DNA of 64,000 bases from Chitinophagaceae bacterium UBA4407 (GTDB lineage: Bacteria > Bacteroidota > Bacteroidia > Chitinophagales > Chitinophagaceae). The notes under the pieces were generated by a model that saw only the letters and a list, made by a program, of their open reading frames with translations, had not been told where the DNA came from and searched no databases. How positions within the stretch are numbered: position 1 is the first letter of the stretch; every line of letters starts with the position of its first letter. The stretch lies in NCBI GenBank assembly GCA_002390845.1, contig DGQT01000001.1, positions 62,001-126,000 of the forward strand, read 5' to 3'. Of the stretch, positions 37,638 through 46,344 are shown piece by piece. The translations under genes were made by a program, and so were the position numbers.

Positions 37638-38117
37638 TTAAATTCCGATGTCCTCAACCCTGAATTTAATCACGCCGTTGGGTGCCTGTACCTCGGCAAT
37701 TTCGCCTTTAGCTTTTCCAAGCAGGCCCTTACCAATTGGCGAGCCAACAGAAATTTTACCCGCCTTAAGGTCGGCTTCTTTTTCTCCAACAATCTGGTAG
37801 GTTACGGTTTTTTTAGTGGCCATATTGGTAATGGTAACCTTGGTAAGTACCGATACTTTTGCAAGATCAATATTATTCGGGTCAACAATACGGGCACTCG
37901 CTACCTGTGTTTCAAGCAGTTTCATTTTTGCTTCCAGTATGCCCTGGTGTTCTTTAGCCGCATCGTATTCTGCATTTTCTTTAAGATCGCCTTTTTCACG
38001 GGCTTCGGCAATGGCCCTGGAGGCTGCCGGCCTTTCTACCGATTTCATGTGGTGCAGCTCTTCCTTCATTTTCTCGAAAGCCTCCTTCGATACATACATT
38101 ACATCACTCATAGTCAT
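37638..38117 (-). CDS. greA: Transcription elongation factor GreA
   Basis: 159 residues. N-terminal coiled coil (about 5-78, including KEAFEKMKEELHHMK and ARAIAEAREKGDLKENAEYDAAKE in pieces) with the two acidic tip residues in the ENAEYDAAKE region, and C-terminal FKBP-like domain ending VGSPIGKGLLGKAKGEIAEVQAPNG. Stimulates transcript cleavage in backtracked RNA polymerase. Single-gene unit with its own terminator. A terminator-like hairpin in the leader suggests control by premature termination. Confidence 0.96.
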   Translation of the reverse strand: MTMSDVMYVSKEAFEKMKEELHHMKSVERPAASRAIAEAREKGDLKENAEYDAAKEHQGILEAKMKLLETQVASARIVDPNNIDLAKVSVLTKVTITNMATKKTVTYQIVGEKEADLKAGKISVGSPIGKGLLGKAKGEIAEVQAPNGVIKFRVEDIGI

Positions 38118-38134
38118 TTATTTTAAGGACTGAC

Positions 38135-38172
38135 AAAAAAAATAACAACGCCTCAGACCTGCTGAAGCGTTG
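38135..38172 (-). promoter_or_regulatory. Terminator-like hairpin in the greA leader (possible attenuator)
   Basis: On the minus strand CAACGC (38172-38167) pairs with GCGTTG (38151-38146), extended by an inner TCAG/CTGA stem, then TTA and eight T, ending 18 bp before the greA ATG. Confidence 0.55.
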
Positions 38173-38307
38173 CTAACTGTAAAAATAAAGAATTTAAATT
38201 TAAAAAAGCAATTGAAAAGAGATTTGGCTTTTAAATACAGTTGCCTTGTGTTTTTAGCAGCTGTAAATCTTTTTACGATTTTTCAGGTATAATACCACCA
38301 TCATTTC

Positions 38308-38400
38308 TTTATGGCATCCCGGTTGCGCCAGCCCCGACGAGCGCAGCGGAACTTGGGGTCACAATCCTTTCATCTATATATCTTTTGGTGATGCGGTGCA
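38308..38400 (+). repeat. Intergenic palindrome family, left half element with CGAGCGCAGCGGAAC insert
   Basis: ATGGCATCCCGG, TTGCGCC, insert GCCCCGACGAGCGCAGCGG ... TTGGGGTC, then ACAATCC. The insert subtype recurs only at 52495-52535, inverted. It fills the middle of the 38118-38478 gap; the rest is AT-rich, with the greA leader at one end. Confidence 0.65.
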
Positions 38401-38478
38401 CTTATAGTTTCAGGTTATCTTAAGCAATACCATCAATATCTGGCATAATTATTTCTGCCATTTATAAAACCAATTTTT

Positions 38479-39471
38479 ATGAGAAATCCAATCATCTGCA
38501 CCTTGCTGTTCATCCTTATTTTATCGTGCAAAAAAGAAAAATCAGCGAACAACAGTGTTTCAACTGTTGAAACTGAAAACGGAATTCAAACCTGTACGGC
38601 AACACTTGCCGATGCAGAAAATATTCAGTTATTTCCTGCAGACAATGCCTGGAACCTTGATATTTCGGGAAAGCCTGTAGATGCTTACAGTACCAATATT
38701 ATTGCAGGCTTTAAAACATGGCCGGTAAAAGCAGATTTTGGAAGCGGAACCTGGCAGGGGGCACCAATTGGAATCCCTTACACGGTTGTATGCGGTAGCC
38801 AGCAAAAATATACGGTAAAGTTCAGGGCCAATGGCTACGATGGCAACTATGGTAACGAAAGCGATAAAGGGCCTTATGCCATTCCGTTAACTACAGCCAT
38901 AGAAGGTAATGGAAACGGCGATTCGCATGTTATTGCAATAGATAAAGACAGTGGCATACTTTACGAACTCTATAATGCCAGCGTTAACGTGGATCATTGG
39001 GAAGCATCATCTGGTGCAATCTTTAATTTAAACAGTAATAAGTTGCGCAAAAAAGGCTGGACCTCTGCCGATGCCGCTGGCCTGCCCATATTTGCGGGGC
39101 TGGTGCGTTACGAAGAGATACTAAAAGGTACTATTGATCATGCTATTCGTTTTACACTCAGCAGCAGCAGCGTTTACCCGGGATTTATTTCCCCGGCAAG
39201 GCATATGGTAAGCAGTACCGGGGCGCTGCACGCATCACTGCCTTTTGGGGCACGCATCAGGCTTAAAGCAAACTATGACATCAGCACGTTTTCTCCCCAT
39301 AACCAGGTAATACTGCAAGCGATGAAAAAGTATGGATTAATGCTTGCTGATATTGGAACCAACATGTATATCAGCGGTGCACCTGATGCACGTTGGAACA
39401 ATGACGAGCTGCGCGAACTACTTCGGGTAACGGGTTCAGATTTTGAAGTAGTAAAGTTTAAACAGCCCTGA
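38479..39471 (+). CDS. Lipoprotein of a conserved secreted family of unknown function
   Basis: 330 residues; lipobox ILSC with Cys17. After a short linker the mature domain runs from FPADNAWNLDISGKPVD (about 52) to DARWNNDELRELLRV (about 315). Conserved-looking elements are GIPYTVV, DSHVIAIDKDSGILYELY, GAIFNLNSNKLRKKGWTSAD, AGLPIFAGLVRYEE, ISPARHMV and KKYGLMLADIGTNMYISGAPD. I recognise these as recurring in hypothetical secreted proteins from several phyla, but know no assigned function or domain name. One all-beta domain with several conserved His, Asp and Arg residues, so an enzyme is possible. Confidence 0.8.
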   Translation: MRNPIICTLLFILILSCKKEKSANNSVSTVETENGIQTCTATLADAENIQLFPADNAWNLDISGKPVDAYSTNIIAGFKTWPVKADFGSGTWQGAPIGIPYTVVCGSQQKYTVKFRANGYDGNYGNESDKGPYAIPLTTAIEGNGNGDSHVIAIDKDSGILYELYNASVNVDHWEASSGAIFNLNSNKLRKKGWTSADAAGLPIFAGLVRYEEILKGTIDHAIRFTLSSSSVYPGFISPARHMVSSTGALHASLPFGARIRLKANYDISTFSPHNQVILQAMKKYGLMLADIGTNMYISGAPDARWNNDELRELLRVTGSDFEVVKFKQP

Positions 39472-39480
39472 AAATATTTT

Positions 39481-39600
39481 GGGCCAGGCTGCATTACTAC
39501 TATGATTCTTTAGTCGCGCCTGCCCCGACGATCCCGATATTTATCGGGAGGAACTCGGGGTCGCATACTTGTACTGTTGCATCAATATTCACCACGATGC
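39481..39600 (+). repeat. Intergenic palindrome family, left half element with CGATCCCGATA insert
   Basis: GGGCCAGGCTGCA, then CGCGCCTGCCCCGACGATC, CCGATATTTATCGGGAGG, AACTCGGGGTCGCA and TACTTGTACTG. About 45 bases match the inverse of 40619-40690 with one difference. Confidence 0.75.
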
Positions 39601-39718
39601 AGCAAGGTTAAACAATGCCCAAATCTATCCTGTGCAAAGTGCCACTGGTTTTATAAACTTGCGGCAATTGGGTATTTATCACAGCATAAATGTTGCATAA
39701 TTTGCTGCTGTAAATACC

Positions 39719-40198
39719 ATGAAAAAGAATCTTTTTTCAATGCAGTCAATAGTTAATAATAGCTGGCCTTACCTGCTGCTGCTCAGTTTATTTGTAATAA
39801 TAAAATTGCTTTACAATAATTACATGGCTGTTTTTGACTTGCCGGTTTCTGCAAGCGAAAAATTATTAATGCTGCAAAAAAGAACCGATGACTTTTTTCA
39901 GTACGCCTGTTTCTGTTATGTTGCCGCCATTATTTGCACCAACCTTATTGCTTATAAAACCACGCATTCCATCTGGCTTATTGCTGCAGTTTTTTTTGTA
40001 ATCCCTGCGTCTTATATCTATAGCGGTTTGCTGGAGAAAACGTTTATTTTCAAAAAGCATAATGGGTTTTGGAAAGGTGAATTTTCTTTAAGTTTTTTTG
40101 CAACTTTTTTCTATTCGGCAATTGCTGTGATTGTCTGTTTACTCAATCTGCTACTCCTAAAAGATATTTTAAAGAATAAGAGGGTTCAAAGAAATTAG
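39719..40198 (+). CDS. Hypothetical four-helix membrane protein
   Basis: 159 residues with hydrophobic segments at about 13-31, 55-75, 83-103 and 122-148; a short basic C-terminus (KNKRVQRN). No family recognised. It lies between two half palindromes of the same insert subtype, together with the small lipoprotein gene at 40379. Confidence 0.65.
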   Translation: MKKNLFSMQSIVNNSWPYLLLLSLFVIIKLLYNNYMAVFDLPVSASEKLLMLQKRTDDFFQYACFCYVAAIICTNLIAYKTTHSIWLIAAVFFVIPASYIYSGLLEKTFIFKKHNGFWKGEFSLSFFATFFYSAIAVIVCLLNLLLLKDILKNKRVQRN

Positions 40199-40378
40199 CT
40201 ATCCTGTAATCCACATAATCCGGTTCACCCGGAGCAGTAATACATTGCTATTACCCATTATGGGGAAATTTATCTTCACTCTTTACCAATAATTTAAGGT
40301 TTTCATTCAATTTGTTGTTGCATAAAAAAAGGCACTTGGTTTGCTTTACGTGTATTATTCAAAATAAAATTTTTAAAA

Positions 40379-40576
40379 ATGAAAGCAAATACTAAAATCG
40401 GTTTATCGATGGTGGCGCTTATTGCTGCCGTTTCTTTTTCTTCCTGCTCCGTGGAATACCGTGCACGTCACCCTCGTCACAAACGTGTGATTGTAGTTGG
40501 AAAAGTATCTGAACCTCTTCCGGCCAAAAGCGAAGTAAATATTATTACAGTAGAAAGCGGCCTGACAAAAAATTAA
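40379..40576 (+). CDS. Small putative lipoprotein
   Basis: 65 residues: signal peptide MKANTKIGLSMVALIAAVSF with lipobox SSC (Cys23), then a short basic mature part RARHPRHKRVIVVGKV. A ribosome-binding context rich in A precedes the ATG. No family recognised. Confidence 0.6.
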   Translation: MKANTKIGLSMVALIAAVSFSSCSVEYRARHPRHKRVIVVGKVSEPLPAKSEVNIITVESGLTKN

Positions 40577-40618
40577 TATACCGCAGTTCAAAAAAGCTAA
40601 ATAAATATATCAAGGATT

Positions 40619-40690
40619 AAAGGATTGCGACCCTGAGTTCCTCCCGATAAATATCGGGATCGTCGGGGCAGGCGCAAGAAAAGATGCCAT
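40619..40690 (+). repeat. Intergenic palindrome family, right half element with CGATCCCGATA insert
   Basis: GGATTGCGACCCTGAGTTCC, TCCCGATAAATATCGGGATC, GTCGGGGCAGGCGCAAG, then AAAAGATGCCAT. Inverse mate of 39481-39600. Confidence 0.75.
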
Positions 40691-40761
40691 ATATTCTAAA
40701 GCTGGTATTTGAAAGTATACGAATAAAACCTGCAATCATTAATCAGGTAAATATTAATAAT

Positions 40762-40809
40762 AAAGCAGTTAAGGCCCATTCAATTGGCTTTAACTGCTTT
40801 ACTTTTTTG
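40762..40809 (+). terminator. Intrinsic terminator
   Basis: AAAGCAGTTAAGGCC pairs with GGCTTTAACTGCTTT (one mismatch), loop about 9, then ACTTTTTT. Probably ends plus-strand transcripts from 39719-40576. Confidence 0.75.
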
Positions 40810-40843
40810 TTGTGGTTGGCTCGATCTATTGCTTACAGCGCAA

Positions 40844-41266
40844 TTATTCCGGAATTGAATTTGCATTATTATTGTAATCCATAAAAAGCGGGTATTGCGA
40901 AGAAAGGCTTACGAGTATTGAAAAGGTTGCAATAGCTGCAAAAATCTCCGGCGATGATGAGTAATTGGCAAACAGTTCCCTGAACAAAGAATAAATAACT
41001 ACTGTTACCGCAATACCGCTGCCAGTAATAAGCCAGTAAAGTTTTTCGCGGTGCGATTTCTTATAGAAGCCAGCAAGTATAAAAACAAGAATACAAACGG
41101 GCACAAATAACAGTGCACTCATTTCTAAACTAAAAAGAAAAGTAGAAACAATATCCATGAATGAAAAATCGGTGTCTGCAAGTATATGCGCCGCCATAAC
41201 AATCGAATTAACGATCACTGCAATAAGAAAAGTAATCAGCGCAAATTTTAAAGGCATGCTTTTCAT
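40844..41266 (-). CDS. Hypothetical four-helix membrane protein
   Basis: 140 residues with hydrophobic segments at about 7-27, 35-62, 75-95 and 103-125. No catalytic motif or family recognised. Small integral inner-membrane protein; nothing in the context assigns a function. Confidence 0.65.
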   Translation of the reverse strand: MKSMPLKFALITFLIAVIVNSIVMAAHILADTDFSFMDIVSTFLFSLEMSALLFVPVCILVFILAGFYKKSHREKLYWLITGSGIAVTVVIYSLFRELFANYSSSPEIFAAIATFSILVSLSSQYPLFMDYNNNANSIPE

Positions 41267-41337
41267 TATAAAATATTTTCGCTAAAGATAATAACATCCC
41301 CAAATAAGATTGCATTTTATAAGAATGACTTTTATTT

Positions 41338-41445
41338 GCCAGGCAGAATAACCCTGTCGGGCTTTTCTTGCGTCGCACACTTGTAGGTTCGGATTGTTTA
41401 TTGTGCTTTTACCAAAGCGTAGATCTAAGCGAAAATGATTAAGGT
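41338..41445 (+). repeat. Intergenic palindrome family, left half element
   Basis: GCCAGGCAGAATAA, GTCGGGCTTTTC, core TTGCGTCGCACACTTGTAGG (41369), then TTCGGATTGTTTATTGTGC, close to the 36677 arm. Outer GCCaGGCAGAA matches the inverse of the right half at 42275. Confidence 0.65.
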
Positions 41446-41463
41446 TTGCCAGGGTATAAAATT

Positions 41464-42234
41464 TTATTCTACGGTAAACCTTATAGTTAAGGAATTGGAA
41501 ATAATATAATTTGTTTCAATTGTTTTATTTGAAAATATGAAGCCTGCTTTGTCTTTTATAGTTGTGTGCCACCCTGATATAATACTATTCGACAGGGTAG
41601 ACAAAGGTGGGTATGCTGTCCAGCCGCCCTTTTCTTCATCTGGTTTTATTTCAGTAACAGAATAAATTGCGCCAAGCGCTACATTCGCTGATGCTGCAAT
41701 CATTTTTGCCTTTGCAGTAGCTTTAGCGATCAGTTTTTCGTAAAGGTTTTTATAATAAGGCAACTCATCTTTTGCCACAGCTTTTTCTAAAGTGCCAATA
41801 ACAATTTTACTATTTGCAATTCGATTATAAATGAGTGCAACAGAGTCTATGGTTGTTGTAAAAATATCTAATGAAAAAACTTTGTATTCGTTATTTACCA
41901 CCATGTATGTTTCTGAGGCTGTGGGAGGAAAAATGCTAAAACCAGATTTTATAAATGAATTTTTAAGTGAATCAAAGGTTTGCTTTTGCATGGCCTGGTA
42001 TGCTTTCAACTTTTTTTGATAGGCAGCAAGATTGGTATATCTTAATTCATCCCTTTGCAAGTCTTCATCTGGGGTTACTGTAACCCTGTAAACAAAAATG
42101 TCTGGCTCAACCATCGCTGTATCATCAACATTTACTTCTATAAATTTTTGTTGGGCAATGGTTTGAGTGTGAACAAAACTTAAGGACAGTAAAAGAATAA
42201 CAGGTGCAAAAAATATTTTATTTGATTTAAGCAT
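41464..42234 (-). CDS. SIMPL-like (DUF541) periplasmic protein
   Basis: 256 residues with a signal peptide (LSLSFVHTQTIAQ). The mature part starts with IEVNVDDTAMVEPDIFVYRVTV, has a long helical stretch (about 60-90) and an AKATAKAKMIAASANVALGAIYSVTEI stretch (in pieces, about 168-195), the arrangement of SIMPL/DUF541 proteins, which are trimeric or larger periplasmic assemblies of unclear role. Identification is by pattern only. Single gene bounded by half palindromes. Confidence 0.6.
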   Translation of the reverse strand: MLKSNKIFFAPVILLLSLSFVHTQTIAQQKFIEVNVDDTAMVEPDIFVYRVTVTPDEDLQRDELRYTNLAAYQKKLKAYQAMQKQTFDSLKNSFIKSGFSIFPPTASETYMVVNNEYKVFSLDIFTTTIDSVALIYNRIANSKIVIGTLEKAVAKDELPYYKNLYEKLIAKATAKAKMIAASANVALGAIYSVTEIKPDEEKGGWTAYPPLSTLSNSIISGWHTTIKDKAGFIFSNKTIETNYIISNSLTIRFTVE

Positions 42235-42274
42235 AGAAGGTTAGTTTGTATGTTGAACTGTATTTTGTTCAATA

Positions 42275-42342
42275 ATATTTCTACAGCACAAGTGTGCGAC
42301 GCAACAAATGTTCAATAGTGATCCTTCTGCCCGGCTAAAAAA
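42275..42342 (+). repeat. Intergenic palindrome family, right half element
   Basis: Core CAGCACAAGTGTGCGACGCA (42285), then CTTCTGCCCGGCTAAAAAA. Mate of 41338-41445. Confidence 0.65.
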
Positions 42343-42356
42343 ATGTATTAAAAAAA

Positions 42357-43145
42357 CTACATGCTGGTTACATTGATTTCTGTTTCTATATCTTCTTCAC
42401 GGTTTTCGTTCCACTCTACAATAAAATTGTTGCGGCCTTCACCCACAAGGATGCTCATATATTTTTGCTGCGAAAGTTCGAGCAGCGAGAGAAAGAGAAA
42501 GATAGCGTGTATGCGGTTTTCGCACACTTCGAATAACTTTTCGAAAGACACTGTTTTTTCTTTTTTTACCAGGTGCAGCATATTTTCCCTGCTGCCTTCC
42601 ATGGTATAGTTGTATTGAACTACTGTGTGTACGGGTTTGTTATTGCGTTCCTGTACACGCTGCATTACACGCTCAAAAGCTTTCATTATTTTGAAGAGCG
42701 TAATGGTTTGAATTTCGGTGCCTTCGGCTGCCTCTTCTCCAAGAATAGCAAGCTCTTTCTGCAGGTTGCCACGTTTTACCATAAGCATACGCAGTGCTTC
42801 CATTTCGGCCATTTTTGCCGAGGCTTCTTTAAATCGTTTGTACTCAAGAATTTTATCGATCAGTTCCTGTCGTGGGTCAACTTCATTGCCGTGTGCATCT
42901 ATTTCTTTTCTTGGTAAAAGCATCTTTGCTTTAATTCGCATGAGGGTTGAAACAAACAAAATAAATTCGCTGCTTAGTTCTATGTTTAGTTTTTCCTGTG
43001 CATGCACAAAATCAAGAAAATCTTTAATGATCTTGGTAATGGGAATATTGTAAATATCGAGTTCATCGCGTTCTATAAAGAAAAGCAACAGATCGAACGG
43101 GCCTTCAAAATGTTCTGTTTTAATCTGGTAATTGGGAGCACTCAC
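42357..43145 (-). CDS. scpA: Segregation and condensation protein A (ScpA)
   Basis: 262 residues. N-terminal FEGPFDLLLFFIERDELDIYNI (in pieces, 13-34) is the kleisin signature; EFILFVSTLMRIKAKMLLP near 60; C-terminal winged helix near 190-250. Bridges SMC heads in the chromosome-organising complex. The start is GTG at 43145; no in-frame ATG precedes. scpB and smc are not in the window. Confidence 0.93.
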   Translation of the reverse strand: MSAPNYQIKTEHFEGPFDLLLFFIERDELDIYNIPITKIIKDFLDFVHAQEKLNIELSSEFILFVSTLMRIKAKMLLPRKEIDAHGNEVDPRQELIDKILEYKRFKEASAKMAEMEALRMLMVKRGNLQKELAILGEEAAEGTEIQTITLFKIMKAFERVMQRVQERNNKPVHTVVQYNYTMEGSRENMLHLVKKEKTVSFEKLFEVCENRIHAIFLFLSLLELSQQKYMSILVGEGRNNFIVEWNENREEDIETEINVTSM

Positions 43146-43272
43146 TGGTTCAAAAATTTTACACTTAAAAAAGAAAAATCCCAGAGCCGCAAGCGGTGCC
43201 GAGATTTCAAAAGTATCATTTAAGATGGAAGGCGGTGGCTTTTTCAGTCACAAGTATTCCACAATCAATAAA

Positions 43273-43707
43273 TTATTTTTTAAGCGAATCGCGTATTTCC
43301 ATCAGTAAAAGGTCAGTAGAAGATGGACCGGCAGGAGGTGCGGGTGCCGCTTCTTCTTTTTTCTTCATACGGTTGATGGCTTTAATAACCATGAAAACAG
43401 CGAATGCTACAACAATAAAATCAATTACGGCAGTAAAGAAAACTCCGTATTTTACTGATATTTCTGCTACAGCCGGTGTAATTACGGCACCTGCAGCGTC
43501 TTTTGCTTCAGCCACTGCGGCCTGCAGAATCCATCTTTTTTCGGAGAAATCTACACCGCCGGTAAGCAAACCTACCAATGGCATAACCATGCCATCTACA
43601 AATGCAGATACAATTTTACCAAAAGCTGCGCCCATTACAAAAGCTACGGCTGTATCTACAAGGTTGCCCCGAATGGCAAACTCTTTAAACTCTTTAATAA
43701 ATCCCAT
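43273..43707 (-). CDS. mscL: Large-conductance mechanosensitive channel MscL
   Basis: 144 residues. N-terminal amphipathic helix and TM1 with FIKEFKEFAIRGNLVDTAVAF (in pieces, 3-22) and GAAFGKIVSAFV, TM2 near 85-105 (FFTAVIDFIVVAFAVFMVI in part) and a C-terminal cytoplasmic helix after a Pro/Ala linker. Forms the homopentameric emergency release channel under hypo-osmotic shock. Monocistronic. Confidence 0.96.
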   Translation of the reverse strand: MGFIKEFKEFAIRGNLVDTAVAFVMGAAFGKIVSAFVDGMVMPLVGLLTGGVDFSEKRWILQAAVAEAKDAAGAVITPAVAEISVKYGVFFTAVIDFIVVAFAVFMVIKAINRMKKKEEAAPAPPAGPSSTDLLLMEIRDSLKK

Positions 43708-43769
43708 AGTGTTGGTTTTAGTTGGTGATGATAAATAAGTGCGAAAGATATAAAAAAAAATAGGTCGTA

Positions 43770-44519
43770 TTAAGATTTCTTTAAGCCAGGATACTGCATT
43801 TTTAGTGATGTTAATGTTTTATGCAGCAGGTCTGCTATAATATATTCCTTGAACCAGTTTTGATCCGCAGGTACAATGGTCCACGGAATTATATTACAGT
43901 TTTTAAAACAGTCTTCATACACTTTCATATAATCTTTCCAGTGTTTGGCTTCGGCAAAATCGTTTTCATTGTATTTCCATTGTTTGGTGGGGTCGTTTAT
44001 TCTTTCTTTAAGCCGCACCTGTTGTTCTTCCGGCGAAATATGCAGATAGAATTTTAGAATGTGTGTATTGTTGTGTTTGGTAAGCAATTCTTCAAAATCG
44101 TTAATGGCGCTCATTCTTTTTACAGCAATTTCATCATCTATTAATTTATGCACCCGTGTAACCAGAATGTCCTCATAATGCGAACGGTTGAAGATCTGTA
44201 TCATTCCTTTTGGTGGCGCATGCTGGTGTATGCGCCATAAAAAATCATGTGATAATTCAAGTGCCGTTGGCACTTTGAACGATTCTACTCTTACGCCCTG
44301 CGGGTTTAATTTTCCGAATACGTTGCGGGTTACACCATCTTTACCACTGGCGTCCATGCCCTGCACTACAATAAGAATGGAATGTTTATTTTCTGCAAAA
44401 AGCAGATTCTGCAGTTCGTTCAGCTCTGCCAGCAGATTCGTAGTTTTTGCTTTTATCTTTTCCTTGTTCAGGCTTTTTGGGGCTCTTGTGCTAATGGCAC
44501 TCAGTTTAATATTTGGCAT
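43770..44519 (-). CDS. Polyphosphate kinase 2 family protein
   Basis: 249 residues. Walker A VVQGMDASGKDG (about 48-59), RSHYEDILVTRVH near 112 and a lid arginine region near 165-175 (EEQQVRLKERINDPTKQWK in pieces). One-domain PPK2 that transfers phosphate between polyphosphate and nucleotides; class cannot be assigned by eye. 71 bp from the divergent EamA gene. Confidence 0.92.
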   Translation of the reverse strand: MPNIKLSAISTRAPKSLNKEKIKAKTTNLLAELNELQNLLFAENKHSILIVVQGMDASGKDGVTRNVFGKLNPQGVRVESFKVPTALELSHDFLWRIHQHAPPKGMIQIFNRSHYEDILVTRVHKLIDDEIAVKRMSAINDFEELLTKHNNTHILKFYLHISPEEQQVRLKERINDPTKQWKYNENDFAEAKHWKDYMKVYEDCFKNCNIIPWTIVPADQNWFKEYIIADLLHKTLTSLKMQYPGLKKS

Positions 44520-44590
44520 TCAAATGGCAATTTTGTTTTAAAGTTATCTTTTATTCACTTAAAAAAAGACCTTTGCCAAAATTCTGTAGT

Positions 44591-45496
44591 TTGAATAAAA
44601 ACTTTACCGGGTGGTTGTTGTTTATACTGATCTCTGTTATTTGGGGCAGTTCTTTCATACTAATGAAAATTGGTTTACAAACCTTAACAGCTTACCAGGT
44701 AGCGGCTATACGCATACTAAGCGCTAGTGTTGTTTTACTCCCTTTTGCATGGAAGGCTTTTAAAAATGTAGAGAAGAAAAAAATGCCGCAGGTAATTCTT
44801 TCTGGTTTGCTGGGCAGCTTTTTTCCAGCCTTTCTTTTTTGCATTGCCGAAACAAGGATCAGCAGTTCGCTTACCGCCATCCTCAATTCACTTACACCCA
44901 TGTTTGCAATCATTGCAGGTGTTTCTTTCTTCGGCCTAAAAGCAGCAACAAAAAAAATTATTGGTGTGATTATTGGCTTTGCCGGATTGGTGCTGCTACC
45001 CTTTGCTGCACAAACGGGTATCGATTTTAAAGATGTACAATACTCACTGCTGGTGCTTATTGCAACCATTTGTTATGCATTAAATGTAAACATGGTAAAC
45101 AGGCACCTGCACAATACACCTTCATTGCAAATTGCTTCGCTGGCATTTAGTTTTTTATTATTACCCGCTTTAATTATTCTTATTGCAACCGGCTATTTCA
45201 ACCTGCCGCTTTTAACAGGAAAATATTTACAAAGTACCCTTGCGGCTGCAACACTTGGTACCATTGGAACTGCCATTGCTTCCGTGTTATTTTATATGTT
45301 GCTTAAAAAAACAGGCGTGCTGTTTACATCGCTGGTAACTTATGCCATTCCGGTGGTTGCCGTAATGTGGGGATTGCTTTCGGGCGAAAGCATCACACTT
45401 GCCCAGGTTGGCTGCCTGGCAATTATTCTTGCCGGTGTTTATCTTGTAAATAAGAAAGAAAAGATAATTGGCCCGGCAGAAGAAGTACTACTATGA
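44591..45496 (+). CDS. EamA/DMT-family transporter
   Basis: 301 residues from TTG at 44591, giving MNKNFTGWLLFILISVIWGSSFILMK, the usual EamA start; the frame is open to 44513 but the added 26 residues are not family-like and would overlap the divergent PPK2 gene. Ten transmembrane helices in two EamA halves (about 6-140 and 150-290), each with the G.....P..A.....L.GE pattern (PVVAVMWGLLSGESIT near 262). Probable metabolite exporter. Substrate unknown. Confidence 0.88.
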   Translation: MNKNFTGWLLFILISVIWGSSFILMKIGLQTLTAYQVAAIRILSASVVLLPFAWKAFKNVEKKKMPQVILSGLLGSFFPAFLFCIAETRISSSLTAILNSLTPMFAIIAGVSFFGLKAATKKIIGVIIGFAGLVLLPFAAQTGIDFKDVQYSLLVLIATICYALNVNMVNRHLHNTPSLQIASLAFSFLLLPALIILIATGYFNLPLLTGKYLQSTLAAATLGTIGTAIASVLFYMLLKKTGVLFTSLVTYAIPVVAVMWGLLSGESITLAQVGCLAIILAGVYLVNKKEKIIGPAEEVLL

Positions 45497-45640
45497 AGCT
45501 TTACTTGCCACGCTCGGTTCAAGGTTCCTCTTTCATGGCGACATTTAAGCGAAGCGTGGCAGCCTGTCCCAGATTTATTTCGGGATCGCACTCCAGTACA
45601 TTACCATTATTATTCATCTTTTACCGAACCGTAGATCTAT
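45495..45640 (+). repeat. Intergenic palindrome family, left half element with GCCACGCTCGG module
   Basis: TTGCCACGCTCGGTTCAAGG, CTCTTTCATGGC, GCGTGGCAGCCTGTCCC, ATTTCGGGATCGCACTCCAG and TACCGAACCGTAGATCT. The last part resembles 41415-41440. Confidence 0.55.
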
Positions 45641-45653
45641 ACAAAGACATTAG

Positions 45654-46076
45654 TTATTCAATCCTCCTGTAAAAACTGGTACCGCCATCGGCTATACATT
45701 GCGTGGTGCCAATTTTAAGCTCGCCATCGGAAAGAATAATTTCCTGGTCATACCCTAAGCCATCCGGAGTATAAAAGCGAAAGAGTGTAGTTTCCGGCGC
45801 AAATTCGCAAGGCTTACCTTTAAAAATACTATACGATCCTTCGTAAGCAAATGTTGTATCGTTATAGGATATATTCTGAATCGCATTATTACCATCAAAT
45901 AAAATTGTGTTGCCGTTACCCGGGGCATATGCTTTTTCTCCACCCCAACCGCTAATAGTACGGGTAAGTTCCCATTTGCCAATGATGCTCTTGTTAAGAT
46001 CTGTTACAGCACTGTTTTTTGTGCAACCAGTTGCTATAATAAAGAAACAACTGATAAGGATTAGCGCTTTTTTCAT
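45654..46076 (-). CDS. Lipocalin-like lipoprotein
   Basis: 140 residues from the ATG at 46076 (a TTG two codons earlier is in frame). Lipobox ATGC (Cys18). The mature part begins with SIIGKWELTRTISG and alternates short beta strands, the pattern of small Bacteroidota lipocalin-like lipoproteins. No ligand assigned. Flanked by half palindromes on both sides. Confidence 0.65.
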   Translation of the reverse strand: MKKALILISCFFIIATGCTKNSAVTDLNKSIIGKWELTRTISGWGGEKAYAPGNGNTILFDGNNAIQNISYNDTTFAYEGSYSIFKGKPCEFAPETTLFRFYTPDGLGYDQEIILSDGELKIGTTQCIADGGTSFYRRIE

Positions 46077-46205
46077 TTCCAATTTTTGTTTGTTGACAAA
46101 TGATCAATACAAATCGTTGCACGCTCTAATTTTTTATACTGCCTTTATTTTGCAAGAGCATATAATTTGTGCCTTCATTAAAGTTACAGGAACCAGGGAA
46201 CGTCG

Positions 46206-46277
46206 CCGCAAAAAGCTATGGTGTACAAAAGTGCGACGCAAGGAACGATGCTATGTAATACAAATGCCGGGTTCAAA
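46206..46277 (+). repeat. Intergenic palindrome family, right half element
   Basis: Core GTGTACAAAAGTGCGACGCA (46219), GGAACGATGC, then GCCGGGTTCAAAAAA. Confidence 0.6.
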
Positions 46278-46344
46278 AAAACCGTAATTATATTTTCTTT
46301 CGAAATTTTTACCTGAAAAGTTATTTGTAAATTTGAATTAAAAT

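Noticed and set aside
37524..38126. 200-codon open frame on the plus strand
   Set aside because: Antisense to greA, crosses the greA terminator and has a random composition.
40684..40884. 66-codon open frame on the plus strand
   Set aside because: It starts in a repeat, runs through a terminator hairpin and ends inside the opposite gene.
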